Below, one piece after another: positions 61,201 to 64,000 of a stretch of DNA of 64,000 nt. How positions within the stretch are numbered: the first letter of the stretch is position 1; the number at the start of each line of letters is the position of its first letter. Source of the stretch: Nemopilema nomurai (Eukaryota > Cnidaria > Scyphozoa > Rhizostomeae > Rhizostomatidae). Under the pieces are notes generated by a model. It made no database searches. It was not told the DNA's origin and was given only the letters and a program-made list of their open reading frames with translations. The DNA lies in the NCBI GenBank assembly GCA_003864495.1, contig ML133376.1:62001-126000 (forward strand). Direction: 5' to 3'. The translations under genes were made by a program, and so were the position numbers.

Positions 61201-63905
61201 GTTATGGATTGATGTGAGATCCATCAAATAGATGCCATCAGATTAAATAAGCGTTGTTTAGATGTTAGAGAATCTTTTCTTTTCTTGGTCTCATAAAAGC
61301 GTAAATCCTTCTTAATCTGGAAACAGACTCGATTTTATTCATAGAAGGCTCTTTGTTTTAATGCTAAGTTAAACATCAACTACTTCATTCTTTGTGATTT
61401 CTCAAATATATTTGCTCTTTGAAAAAAGAATCTCTTTACTCTAAAACAAGGCAGTGGAATCTTCACTGGAAGAAGCCAGTCCCCAGATAAATGAAGTACT
61501 TCGCAACGGCAATCAGCTGCTCAAGAATGGATTCGGCGATGAGAAGCTCAGCAATAACCTCGCTTCGATCACGGAGAATAGAAGGAAGTGCAATGAAGAG
61601 TTGCCAAAAGTTGGCTGAAGAGTCACAGACGCTTGGTGAAGAAGTGAATCGATTGAAGAATGGTTTGGAAGAGCTAGGCCGAGATCTTGAAGAAGTTGAA
61701 AGGAAGACTGATGCACTGCCTGCCATCGGAACTGATGCTGAAGCAATAAAGCAACAAATGGAGGAAGTCAAGGTTGGGATCTTGCGCTTTTATAAGTAAA
61801 GACTCTGGCCCTTTTTTCCTAAACTTCTCTTTCTTTCTATTTGTACGGAATTGAATTGAAATGGAGTCAAAAGGGTATTCTTAGTTGTTTCTCAGATTCT
61901 AAATTGACTCAGTGAAATTGACAATGAATAAAGTTTTCTCTAGATTTTTTCACTTGACATCATCTGCAATGAAATGTCCTTGAATTTAAATCTCTAGATG
62001 ATTCGGGCTGACGCAGCTCGTATCCAGTCCTCTGCATCTGATTTCATTGGTTCGCGTGACGAAGTCGTCAACAAACATCCTGATTGCGATTCATCGAATC
62101 TTGACCAATCTGTCGACGATTTGAGCAAAAGATTGTTTGATGCAAACCAAAAGCTCTCTGACCGTCAAGGAAAGCTAGAGGAGGCCTTGGTGCAAAGTGG
62201 CCAATTTGGGGAGGCAGTAGACTCACTGCTCAAGTGGCTCGAAGAAACGCAGGATATTGTGGACGGACAAGGGCCTATATCTGCTGCCGATCCCAATGTT
62301 CTTAAGGCCCAAATAATGGAACAGAAGGTAGGAGTCGCATTACGCTTTTTCATTTGAAACATCTTAGCGTTGTGGAAGATGCGTTGTGAGAAACTTTTGC
62401 TTCGCTTCTCGCTAGTTGAGGCTTATCTAAAATATTGATAATTCTTCGCAGCTTCTTAGCAAGATGTTTGATGACCGAGCTCCAAGTTTCAACTCGATGC
62501 TCAAAATGGGTAAGGAGATCATTGCATCACAACCTGATGAAGAAGGTGCCTCGAAGACCAAAGAAGATCTGGAAAAGGTGACTGAACTGTGGAATTTGCT
62601 GAACAGGGATGTGGAAGATAGAAAGAGCAAACTAGATGGATTGTTGCCTGTCTCCCAAGACTTCCTGTCCAAGCTGGATGCTGCTTCCAAAAGTGTTGAC
62701 AATTTGAATGGAAATCTCGATGAAGAAAAATGGCTTCCACGTTCTACAGAAGATGAGATTGAAAAGCAGATTCAAGATCTCATGGTAATCATCCGCCTTT
62801 TACGTTCATCTACATGTATTTCGCAAGTTTTGTCAAGTTTTACTGCCAGTTCTGTCAATTTTTCTGTTTCAATGCAAGACTTCTTTAGAGTTAAGAAATG
62901 TATTCTTTAGAAGTTATGATGACATTGATGTTACTGTAATCGTTATCTGCGAGCTTTTTTTTGACATCATCATCCTTATCTTTAATAATTATTATTGAAT
63001 CCTCTAATCATTGATAACAACCTTATGCTTGTTCCAGGATCTCGAGAAAGAGCTTGACCGCACAGATGGCCTCGTTGAAGAAGCAGTATCGTCATCAAAT
63101 GCGTTGATGGCCCATTGCACCCCTGAAGATGAGGAGATCATCAAAAGCAAATTGGATAAGTTAACTAAAGAAAGGGCTAATTTGAAGGACAAGCAAGAAA
63201 ATAAGCTGACTTTGCTCAATGACACCCTTGATTTAAGTAAACTGTTTTCCAGTCTCGACAAGGAAGTAAATGCAGTGTTTGCGGACGTGAACGAAAAGCT
63301 TTCTGAGAATGGGATTGGCGAAGCGGATATCATTATGGTAAGTTATTTCCCACGATTTCACGTAGAAGTTTAGAAAGTGACTGAGTGAATGAGGAGCAGT
63401 ATTTAGGAAATATGGGTTTTTGTTTTGCCTTAAGACTTTCAGGAGGATCCACTTACCCTATTTACTAGCAAAATGTTTTGCATGGTTTTGCACAACTGGT
63501 CGTGTTATCTCAACCTGCTTTTCCTTTCACAAACATTTTTGCAAGGAAAGATTATCGACTTTTGCTGCTGTATTTTAGGCGCTACAAAAGCAAGTTGCCA
63601 GTCTCCAGCCATCGATTTCGAAGTTGAAGGAAATCGACCAGAAGCTGGAAAAGGTTTTACTTCCAGCTGAGTATGAGAAACTCAATGAAAAGACTAGCAA
63701 AGACCTTGATGAGTACGCAAGGCTTAAGAAGTTAACGGACGAGAAGGCAAGGAGCATTTTGATGGGAAAAGAAAAGGTGGACGGGTTTAACAGTGATTAT
63801 GATGCACTGTCCGCGTGGCTCGATGACGTAATAGAGAGACACCGGGGATTGGAGCCTGTTGCTGTAGATGCAGACGTTGTGAAGGAGCAGATCAAGACTC
63901 ACCAG
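1..63905 (+). CDS. Giant spectrin-repeat cytoskeletal linker (45-exon internal part)
   Basis: Seen: 45 exons joined by phase-compatible splice sites, open at the left edge and still in the rod at the right edge. Order: charged basic-strand/acidic-linker region (exons 1-2, with a 722-residue tandem array), linker exon 3, then about 44 spectrin-like repeats (exons 4-45). Known: long rods of this type occur in spectraplakins (actin-microtubule-intermediate filament linkers) and nesprins (nuclear envelope-cytoskeleton linkers). Inference: this is one of these families. Helix pattern and exon borders resemble MACF1/dystonin, but the repeat count is closer to nesprins, and a near-perfect long repeat array is a hallmark of the nematode nesprin ANC-1. 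No diagnostic end domain (CH pair, plakin, EF-hand, GAR, KASH) is in the window. Promoter, start codon and stop codon lie outside. Confidence 0.85.
238..975 (+). repeat. 369-bp (123-aa) coding tandem duplication
   Basis: Two in-frame units, 238-606 and 607-975. The parts from 322 and from 691 (starting NVQEEVDEE) are nearly identical for about 280 bases, and the first ~85 bases of each unit are diverged (VSRRQVFR versus VSKRHVTR). It is a smaller, older version of the tandem growth seen in exon 2. Confidence 0.85.
1616..21347 (+). CDS. Exon 2: giant 19.7-kb exon carrying the 722-aa repeat array
   Basis: The acceptor ttctag|GG at 1615/1616 gives the two bases needed after the phase-1 donor of exon 1. 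The donor CAG|GTACGA after 21347 is again phase 1 and joins exon 3 through a Gly codon. The frame is open for about 980 codons before the first disruption, then is interrupted only by small indels inside array copies. Taking those out relative to the 2,166-bp consensus changes 19,732 to 19,740 nt, exactly 6,580 codons. Composition is dominated by Glu, Val, Arg and Pro, with no globular domain, membrane segment or signal peptide that I recognise. The parts are a unique and degenerate head (1616-2526), the array (2527-20411), a 61-residue duplication, and a unique tail with motifs like FVYRKVVVSYKTVMVRK. Function is unknown; an extended, possibly elastic spacer is an inference. The next intron (21348-21744) contains only a short ATCGGAT-type tandem. 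Confidence 0.8.
2527..4702 (+). repeat. Array copy 0 (5'-edge, diverged)
   Basis: 2,176 bp. It aligns to the whole 2,166-bp unit but carries many substitutions against the internal copies, for example at its first 15 bases, in the 3704-3800 region and at 4225-4240. It also has a 6-bp in-frame insertion near 3230. Near 4545-4577 a 5-base insertion and a 1-base deletion shift the frame and produce an early stop at 4558-4560. Confidence 0.9.
4703..6869 (+). repeat. Array copy 1
   Basis: 2,167 bp. Indels against consensus: an A5 tract reduced to A4 near 5229 (-1), an extra A near 5408 (+1), and an extra G near 6479 (+1). Otherwise it reads the same as copy 2 by eye. Confidence 0.92.
6870..9035 (+). 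repeat. Array copy 2 (intact, consensus)
   Basis: 2,166 bp, open throughout. It encodes a complete 722-residue unit beginning VLQPEVGVEE and ending RRVVVRRS. I use it as the reference copy. About 20 short basic strands of the form RRxVxR or VRKVxR occur per unit, separated by acidic linkers. Confidence 0.95.
9036..11200 (+). repeat. Array copy 3
   Basis: 2,165 bp. A single base is lost near 10258 (AGCTCGAGCC where the consensus has AGCTCTGAGCC), which shifts the frame; the rest is open. Confidence 0.92.
11201..13362 (+). repeat. Array copy 4
   Basis: 2,162 bp. Losses: one A in the A5 tract near 11727, one G near 11780, and CT near 12420. A balanced one-base scramble lies near 13344-13352. 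Confidence 0.92.
13363..15519 (+). repeat. Array copy 5 (most damaged)
   Basis: 2,157 bp. One T is lost in the T4 tract at its first bases, and one A in the A5 tract near 13887. Six bases are lost near 14566-14577, restoring phase but creating an in-frame TAG. One T is lost near 15102. Confidence 0.92.
15520..17684 (+). repeat. Array copy 6
   Basis: 2,165 bp. Only one disruption: T4 reduced to T3 in the first bases, the same change as in copy 5. Otherwise it is open and matches consensus. Confidence 0.92.
17685..19852 (+). repeat. Array copy 7
   Basis: 2,168 bp. One extra A near 18109, one A lost near 18897 and two extra bases near 18909. A few substitutions appear in its last quarter (around 19297-19360), which is where the array begins to diverge toward its 3' edge. 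Confidence 0.92.
19853..20411 (+). repeat. Array copy 8 (3'-edge, truncated)
   Basis: The first ~560 bp of the unit with scattered substitutions (for example VLQPE to DLQPE, AVGVE to AMGVE). It stays in frame and passes into the unique tail after the QIRRQVYR motif. Confidence 0.88.
20215..20583 (+). repeat. 183/186-bp local tandem duplication (61-62 aa)
   Basis: The segment from RQVYRVREPE through the acidic run to the next RRQVYR is present twice in a row (20215-20397 and 20398-20583). The second copy is diverged and has one extra Glu codon. It shows how blocks of one basic strand plus one acidic linker multiply. Confidence 0.85.
21430..21466. repeat. Short AACATCGGATT-type tandem in intron 2
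   Basis: Three imperfect copies of an ATCGGAT-containing 13-15-base unit in the intron after the giant exon. No function is apparent. Confidence 0.5.
21745..22730 (+). CDS. Exon 3: linker leading into the spectrin rod
   Basis: 328 codons. Acceptor ggtttcag|GT (phase 1) and donor GTG|GTATGT (phase 0). The first ~270 residues are Ser/Glu/Lys-rich and look disordered. They include GTDTQSD and SIGTQCD near residues 17-40, resembling dynein light chain LC8-binding motifs, and a basic cluster SPKKRRAS. The last ~65 residues, from about IEKLRSSITDVELTLGRRK, look like the start of the first spectrin repeat. The following 445-bp intron has no exon I could support. Confidence 0.82.
23176..23505 (+). 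CDS. Exon 4: spectrin-like repeat
   Basis: 110 residues, phase 0-0. Begins GLIEDIEEKKW, ends ELRKIE. Helical heptad pattern without the usual central Trp. Acceptor tttccacag, donor GAG|GTACAT. The next intron (392 bp) is AT-rich with nothing recognised. Confidence 0.85.
23898..24227 (+). CDS. Exon 5: spectrin-like repeat
   Basis: 110 residues, phase 0-0. It carries the helix-A Trp signature FEDWYPKVE near its end, typical of spectrin repeats. Coding extends well upstream of the first internal Met. Donor GAG|GTAAGC. The next intron (389 bp) shows nothing. Confidence 0.88.
24617..24714 (+). CDS. Exon 6: spectrin repeat, 5' part
   Basis: 98 bp, begins VLEKEVDEHRSLV and ends in phase 2 at AAG|GTAGCC. 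Together with exon 7 it makes one 117-residue unit, so the intron between them interrupts a repeat. This is unusual in this rod. Confidence 0.8.
24913..25165 (+). CDS. Exon 7: spectrin repeat, 3' part
   Basis: 253 bp, acceptor aatttcag|T completing a Ser codon. Contains RRRKGRVIVLL and FEKWLKKAE, a clear spectrin helix-A Trp context. Donor GAG|GTTTGT. The following 524-bp intron holds the tRNA-like element. Confidence 0.88.
25295..25431 (+). repeat. Putative small element with inverted flanks around a tRNA-like core
   Basis: AGTGCGGATAAAT (25295-25307) and TTATTTTTCCGCACTCTC (25414-25431) are imperfect inverted copies of each other and bracket the tRNA-like sequence. This could be a tRNA-derived SINE or foldback element, or chance. 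Confidence 0.4.
25339..25412 (+). tRNA. tRNA-like sequence (anticodon ACA by position), probably a pseudo-tRNA or SINE head
   Basis: The A box TAGCTCAGTTGGTAGAGC is canonical. The acceptor stem GACCCGA/TCAGGTC pairs 6 of 7. The anticodon stem TTGAC/GTCAA is perfect, with loop GTACAAA giving anticodon ACA (nominal Cys). The T arm is poor: TTCGAGT loop, but with mismatch and wobble in the stem, so the B box is degenerate. Cys tRNAs normally carry GCA, so a functional tRNA is doubtful. It lies in a rod intron on the gene strand and is followed by a T-rich stretch that could end Pol III transcription. Confidence 0.5.
25690..26019 (+). CDS. Exon 8: spectrin-like repeat
   Basis: 110 residues, phase 0-0, begins QLYEDVLQHEPVY and contains VERWEKVSSLVKQRREC, a strong helix-C/Trp signature. 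Donor AGG|GTAAGT, close to ideal. The next intron (318 bp) has nothing recognised. Confidence 0.9.
26338..26667 (+). CDS. Exon 9: spectrin-like repeat with GC donor
   Basis: 110 residues, begins ATLDIFDRNE, contains YEERMKWVTETM. Phase 0 is kept only if the exon ends at CAG|GCACGT, a GC-type donor. The nearby GT (CAC|GTTGCA) would break the phase. Confidence 0.8.
26951..27292 (+). CDS. Exon 10: spectrin-like repeat
   Basis: 114 residues, begins ECAIVLVEIHE, strongly helical and Lys/Glu-rich, with no Trp. Acceptor aaatgatcag is pyrimidine-poor. Donor CAG|GTGAGT. The next intron is mostly microsatellite. Confidence 0.82.
27322..27530. repeat. (ACAAG)n pentanucleotide microsatellite
   Basis: About 200 bases of GACAA units with a few ACATG and ATAAC variants in the intron between exons 10 and 11. 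It reads as an open LSCLV repeat on the opposite strand, which is a by-product of period 5. Confidence 0.95.
27658..27987 (+). CDS. Exon 11: spectrin-like repeat
   Basis: 110 residues, phase 0-0. Contains ERRWEAVSSKVRARQECIEK and ILPWMTTANNE, a textbook pair of spectrin Trp positions. Donor GAG|GTGAGA. The next intron (383 bp) is featureless. Confidence 0.92.
28371..28715 (+). CDS. Exon 12: spectrin-like repeat
   Basis: 115 residues, begins DLWKELEDCAGIHN, contains NSAWEKLTDKL. Coding starts well before its first internal Met. Donor AAG|GTAAGA. The next intron (457 bp) shows no feature. Confidence 0.88.
29173..29511 (+). CDS. Exon 13: spectrin-like repeat
   Basis: 113 residues, begins ELIAKANRHEADLE, contains FDNFTAWVDVTRRDVD. 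Acceptor ctgtctttcag, donor GAG|GTAATT. The next intron (393 bp) shows nothing. Confidence 0.9.
29905..30552 (+). CDS. Exon 14: two spectrin-like repeats
   Basis: 648 bp, 216 residues, about twice the usual exon length, so an intron has been lost or never gained. Contains IGDWLVEKSLED and LTGRWKAAWNVVANY. Phase 0-0. Donor AAG|GTATTC. Confidence 0.9.
30572..30860. repeat. TCATCTAATCAG-type minisatellite
   Basis: About 290 bases of imperfect 8-, 12- and 16-base units built from CAGTCATCTAAT in the intron after exon 14. The rest of this 771-bp intron (to 31323) is AT-rich and unremarkable. Confidence 0.9.
31324..31659 (+). CDS. Exon 15: spectrin half-repeat then acidic hinge
   Basis: 112 residues. 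The first ~75 fit a spectrin repeat (DANRRWHAVSMATQDLL). The rest, from about MPVEETVTEAQVVEDEAEP, is acidic and not helical-rod-like. Acceptor gttcaag is weak but phase-correct. Donor GAG|GTGGGT. The next intron (375 bp) shows nothing. Confidence 0.78.
32035..32273 (+). CDS. Exon 16: spectrin-like repeat with apparent frameshift
   Basis: Begins RDQDSTDIRRPSASMRWKSV. The RRPSAS segment fits a basophilic kinase site, and MRWKSVKDKL restarts the rod. Near 32217 one base appears missing: past it, another frame reads TTAEEIQLQIEETE and ends in phase 0 at GAG|GTAATG, matching exon 17. The alternative is a shorter exon ending at CTG|GTACAA (32229), also phase 0, which would drop a conserved-looking end. 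Confidence 0.65.
32454..32786 (+). CDS. Exon 17: spectrin-like repeat
   Basis: 111 residues, begins ALENSINKQMAKLD, contains TADWLVKNNENQ. Donor AAG|GTAGGT. The following intron is only 107 bp, the shortest in the rod. Confidence 0.9.
32894..33223 (+). CDS. Exon 18: spectrin-like repeat
   Basis: 110 residues. ENSWKTLNRKCNERGQK and NFTAWLNEAETRI are classic spectrin Trp signatures. Donor CAG|GTAAGA. Confidence 0.92.
33411..33498. repeat. Degenerate ATGACA/TATGA microsatellite
   Basis: About 90 bases of interspersed ATGACA, ATATGA and GACATG units in the intron before exon 19. Confidence 0.85.
33531..33869 (+). CDS. Exon 19: spectrin-like repeat
   Basis: 113 residues, begins DFVDIVTAKEKDH, contains DDACERWAKLKVTSYEKL. 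Acceptor tttttttgcag, donor GAG|GTAGGA. The next intron is 124 bp. Confidence 0.9.
33994..34326 (+). CDS. Exon 20: spectrin-like repeat
   Basis: 111 residues, begins ALVTEFANLSADMEAL, contains EAANNWVFAASERLGE. Donor GAG|GTGGGT. Confidence 0.9.
34610..35272 (+). CDS. Exon 21: two spectrin-like repeats
   Basis: 663 bp, 221 residues, a double-length exon like 14 and 40. Contains EGRWLVENSPDD, LLWKRRDLL and CWQFGQWFDAM. Phase 0-0. Donor CAG|GTAGCG. Confidence 0.9.
35497..35820 (+). CDS. Exon 22: spectrin-like repeat
   Basis: 108 residues, begins SCVDEITAYEDHL, ends DLEALE. No Trp but a clear heptad pattern. Donor GAG|GTTTGT. The next intron (363 bp) is very AT-rich. Confidence 0.85.
36184..36501 (+). 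CDS. Exon 23: spectrin-like repeat
   Basis: 106 residues, begins RCDEKLAECKVTLD, contains ERILGWINSVREEG. Donor GAG|GTGAGG. The next intron (450 bp) is T-rich without a recognised feature. Confidence 0.88.
36952..37281 (+). CDS. Exon 24: spectrin-like repeat
   Basis: 110 residues, begins TIKADLQQHMSNAA, ends LKEQQQKLE. No Trp. Acceptor ttgttttccag, donor GAG|GTATGA. Confidence 0.87.
37477..37806 (+). CDS. Exon 25: spectrin-like repeat
   Basis: 110 residues, begins ELFIDICEKENVL, contains ILQFQIWLSAKRLEVDG. Donor CAG|GTTAGT. Confidence 0.88.
37807..39516 (+). other. 1.7-kb intron between exons 25 and 26
   Basis: AT-rich, with a (GTT)n stretch near 37991-38008 and the C25 tract at 39010-39034. 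I found no phase-compatible exon or RNA gene inside. Confidence 0.75.
39010..39034. repeat. Uninterrupted C25 homopolymer
   Basis: Twenty-five C in a row in an AT-rich intron, so G25 on the other strand and in principle able to form i-motif or quadruplex structures. Length as assembled may be inexact. Confidence 0.9.
39517..39843 (+). CDS. Exon 26: spectrin-like repeat
   Basis: 109 residues, begins AVIVELQAHRDRLESL, ends DFGRIN. Donor AAT|GTAAGA. The next intron (39844-40452, 609 bp) holds nothing recognised. Confidence 0.87.
40453..40785 (+). CDS. Exon 27: spectrin-like repeat
   Basis: 111 residues, begins VVVQQQEEIEENVRRA, contains TGNYQTWYETSTRTPG. Coding runs in frame upstream of the first internal Met. 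Donor GAG|GTTAGC. The next intron (315 bp) starts with GTT-rich sequence. Confidence 0.88.
41101..41433 (+). CDS. Exon 28: spectrin-like repeat
   Basis: 111 residues, begins ALQDDIVKRRQEVD, contains FDLCLEDLERRIQQQQPLD. Cys replaces the expected Trp. Donor CAG|GTATGC opens the 9.7-kb intron. Confidence 0.88.
47120..47372 (+). promoter_or_regulatory. Candidate internal promoter (CpG-rich patch)
   Basis: CpG dinucleotides are strikingly concentrated here (about 17 in 47127-47290) against a CpG-poor intron. A CT tract near 47130-47147 and a CACGTG E-box near 47198 are present. It lies directly upstream of an ATG whose open frame ends at a phase-0 donor. Confidence 0.35.
47373..47486 (+). CDS. 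Candidate alternative first exon (38 codons)
   Basis: ATG at 47373 has G at -3 and G at +4 and an in-frame upstream stop (TGA at 47364). The frame MEDGEGSANGK... is open for 38 codons to CGC|GTGAGC, phase 0, which matches the phase-0 acceptor of exon 29. It would make a short isoform containing only the distal rod. An overlapping ATG at 47363 in another frame could reduce initiation. No transcript evidence is available here. Confidence 0.3.
51090..51425 (+). CDS. Exon 29: spectrin-like repeat
   Basis: 112 residues, begins LIQQDVLQQQPLFDKV, contains SKKRWEEVKDVTETR and FSCWLMKAETYRND. Acceptor ttttgacag, donor GAG|GTGAGT. Confidence 0.92.
51426..53512 (+). other. 2.1-kb intron between exons 29 and 30
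   Basis: AT-rich. TTGAGTATTATTTAG occurs twice 34 bases apart near 53251-53300. A 12-codon ATG frame ends at GGG|GTAAGC (52771-52806) in phase 0, a weak candidate for an alternative exon. Otherwise nothing is recognised. Confidence 0.7.
53513..53851 (+). CDS. Exon 30: spectrin-like repeat
   Basis: 113 residues, begins HFKEDLNQNYQLSED, ends KQLVDKIE. No Trp (LNGRYQDLETF at the helix position). Donor GAG|GTGGGC. The next intron (381 bp) shows nothing. Confidence 0.87.
54233..54556 (+). CDS. Exon 31: spectrin-like repeat
   Basis: 108 residues, begins ELKIEFDKEEPHLE, contains VNELLLWIPVIREKS. Acceptor ctcatttaaag, donor GAG|GTTAGT. Confidence 0.88.
54643..54777. repeat. 15-bp minisatellite, nine units
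   Basis: Nine head-to-tail units near gcgaaggaggatatt in the intron between exons 31 and 32. The plus strand reads AKEDI repeats, but the frame stops at the eighth unit and has no splice link to the rod. Confidence 0.92.
54978..55310 (+). CDS. Exon 32: spectrin-like repeat
   Basis: 111 residues, begins ALHKEIVEHRPLLEKA, ends KCQIEKLN. No Trp; contains LEQRQKKMDKAKEVL. Donor AAT|GTGAGT. Confidence 0.88.
55311..56311 (+). other. 1.0-kb intron between exons 32 and 33
   Basis: AT-rich, without a recognised exon, RNA or repeat. The flanking rod register is continuous. Confidence 0.75.
56312..56632 (+). CDS. Exon 33: spectrin-like repeat
   Basis: 107 residues, begins ELADEFEKKKQDLR, contains IEIEVWIQEIHVKLES. 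Donor CAG|GTAACC. Confidence 0.88.
56902..57260 (+). CDS. Exon 34: spectrin-like repeat, ends in phase 2
   Basis: 359 bp, begins VIRYELARYAPQLTL, contains DLLRWVNKMDVAMKS and ends EEIA plus two bases at CAG|GTAACG. Joined to exon 35 it gives EEIARNKPKIVML, the expected start of the next repeat. Confidence 0.85.
57677..57971 (+). CDS. Exon 35: spectrin-like repeat, starts in phase 2
   Basis: 295 bp, acceptor ccattttctag|A completes an Arg codon. Contains LQEQWKILNELSLKR and AFGQWVKATKPKVDD. With exon 34 it makes 218 residues (two repeats). Donor GAG|GTATGA. Confidence 0.87.
58192..58515 (+). CDS. Exon 36: spectrin-like repeat
   Basis: 108 residues, begins ELVADVQSHQPDYEKL, contains AKRDWDDIDGRLKTASSK. 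Acceptor preceded by a GTT run. Donor CAG|GTAACC. Confidence 0.92.
58750..59079 (+). CDS. Exon 37: spectrin-like repeat
   Basis: 110 residues, begins DLLKEMKDQKPGLDRS, contains VVDQRYDDLLELLEKEAEK; Tyr takes the Trp position. Donor GAG|GTATGT. Confidence 0.9.
59373..59708 (+). CDS. Exon 38: spectrin-like repeat
   Basis: 112 residues, begins ELQAEANEIEGLCNEA, contains LNNREAALKEQLQRTGAF. Donor GAG|GTGTGT. Confidence 0.9.
59847..60176 (+). CDS. Exon 39: spectrin-like repeat
   Basis: 110 residues, begins TFAKDLEQEVPLFANV, contains LESTWQKVHDDLGARQK and QLDKWLGETEQKLRYL. Donor AAC|GTGAGT. The next intron (318 bp) shows nothing. Confidence 0.92.
60495..61145 (+). CDS. Exon 40: two spectrin-like repeats
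   Basis: 651 bp, 217 residues, the third double-length exon. Begins ALKSDFGSKQPSFDE, contains TSKNWDDVSTLLKDRQN. Phase 0-0. Donor AAG|GTATGG. The next intron (305 bp) shows nothing. Confidence 0.92.
61451..61772 (+). CDS. Exon 41: spectrin-like repeat with apparent 1-bp insertion
   Basis: Begins AVESSLEEASPQINEVL in one frame. After ENRRKCNEEL the coding frame moves by one at the CC of 61604-61605 and continues KLAEESQTLGEEVNRL to AAG|GTTGGG in phase 0. Dropping one C would give an uninterrupted 107-residue exon. A one-base sequencing error or a real null allele are the options. Confidence 0.78.
61998..62327 (+). CDS. Exon 42: spectrin-like repeat
   Basis: 110 residues, begins MIRADAARIQSSASDF, contains LSDRQGKLEEALVQSGQF and LLKWLEETQDIVDG. 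This is the closest in the window to spectraplakin-rod style repeats. The leading Met is internal, not a start. Donor AAG|GTAGGA. Confidence 0.93.
62452..62784 (+). CDS. Exon 43: spectrin-like repeat
   Basis: 111 residues, begins LLSKMFDDRAPSFNSML, contains VTELWNLLNRDVEDRKSKL. Donor ATG|GTAATC. Confidence 0.92.
63038..63337 (+). CDS. Exon 44: spectrin-like repeat (short)
   Basis: 100 residues, begins DLEKELDRTDGLVEEA, ends NGIGEADIIM. About ten residues shorter than neighbours, with the deficit near the 3' end. Donor ATG|GTAAGT. Confidence 0.9.
63579..63905 (+). CDS. Exon 45: spectrin-like repeat
   Basis: 109 residues, begins ALQKQVASLQPSISKL, contains YDALSAWLDDVIERHRG and ends EQIKTHQ. 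It has no early Met in frame. Acceptor tgtattttag, donor CAG|GTAGAA. The last 95 bases of the window are intron. Confidence 0.92.
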
Positions 63906-64000
63906 GTAGAATACTCACTACAAGCTCTACATAATCTTTACAGATCTGCATTTTCGGGCTCCTCGTATTCTAACGGTAGTGGTAGTGAGAGTTGTCAAAG

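Overview
This is eukaryotic DNA, almost certainly from an invertebrate animal. It has spliceosomal introns with GT-AG borders, AT-rich non-coding DNA and one very large multi-exon gene on the + strand. Intron sizes (mostly 100-500 bases, a few long) and general sequence character would suit a cnidarian, but nothing here fixes the phylum. There is no sign of bacterial gene organisation, CRISPR, phage or a second protein gene.

The whole window is the middle of one giant cytoskeletal-linker gene. I resolve 45 coding exons; the first is open at base 1, and the gene continues past base 64000. After correcting apparent indels they encode about 12,100 residues. Region A (1-21347) is two exons, the second 19.7 kb long. 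They encode a highly charged region made of short basic strands (pattern R-R-x-V-x-R) alternating with Glu/Pro/Val-rich linkers. The core of the giant exon is a tandem array of a 2,166-bp (722-residue) unit, eight copies plus a quarter, at 2527-20411. Internal copies look identical apart from small indels; the two end copies are more diverged.

Region B (21745-22730) is one linker exon with possible dynein-light-chain-type motifs and a basic cluster. It leads into region C (23176-63905), 42 exons encoding about 44 spectrin-like triple-helical repeats of 106-115 residues. Nearly every rod exon carries one circularly permuted repeat and is bounded by phase-0 introns. A non-spectrin acidic hinge lies at 31540-32080. 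A 9.7-kb intron (41434-51089) holds a CpG-rich patch followed by a possible alternative first exon (47373-47486) that splices in frame into the rod.

The rod resembles spectraplakins (MACF1/dystonin/Shot) and nesprins (SYNE/Msp-300/ANC-1). The long perfect-repeat array recalls nematode ANC-1. At least 44 repeats exceeds the usual spectraplakin number and favours a nesprin or an expanded spectraplakin. No CH, plakin, EF-hand, GAR or KASH domain lies in the window, so I give no symbol.

The array carries about 17 frame-affecting indels in otherwise identical sequence, and two rod exons carry one each. Correcting the array indels makes the giant exon exactly divisible by three, which favours sequencing or assembly error over pseudogenisation. 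Introns hold microsatellites, minisatellites, a 25-base C tract and a tRNA-like element with short inverted flanks.
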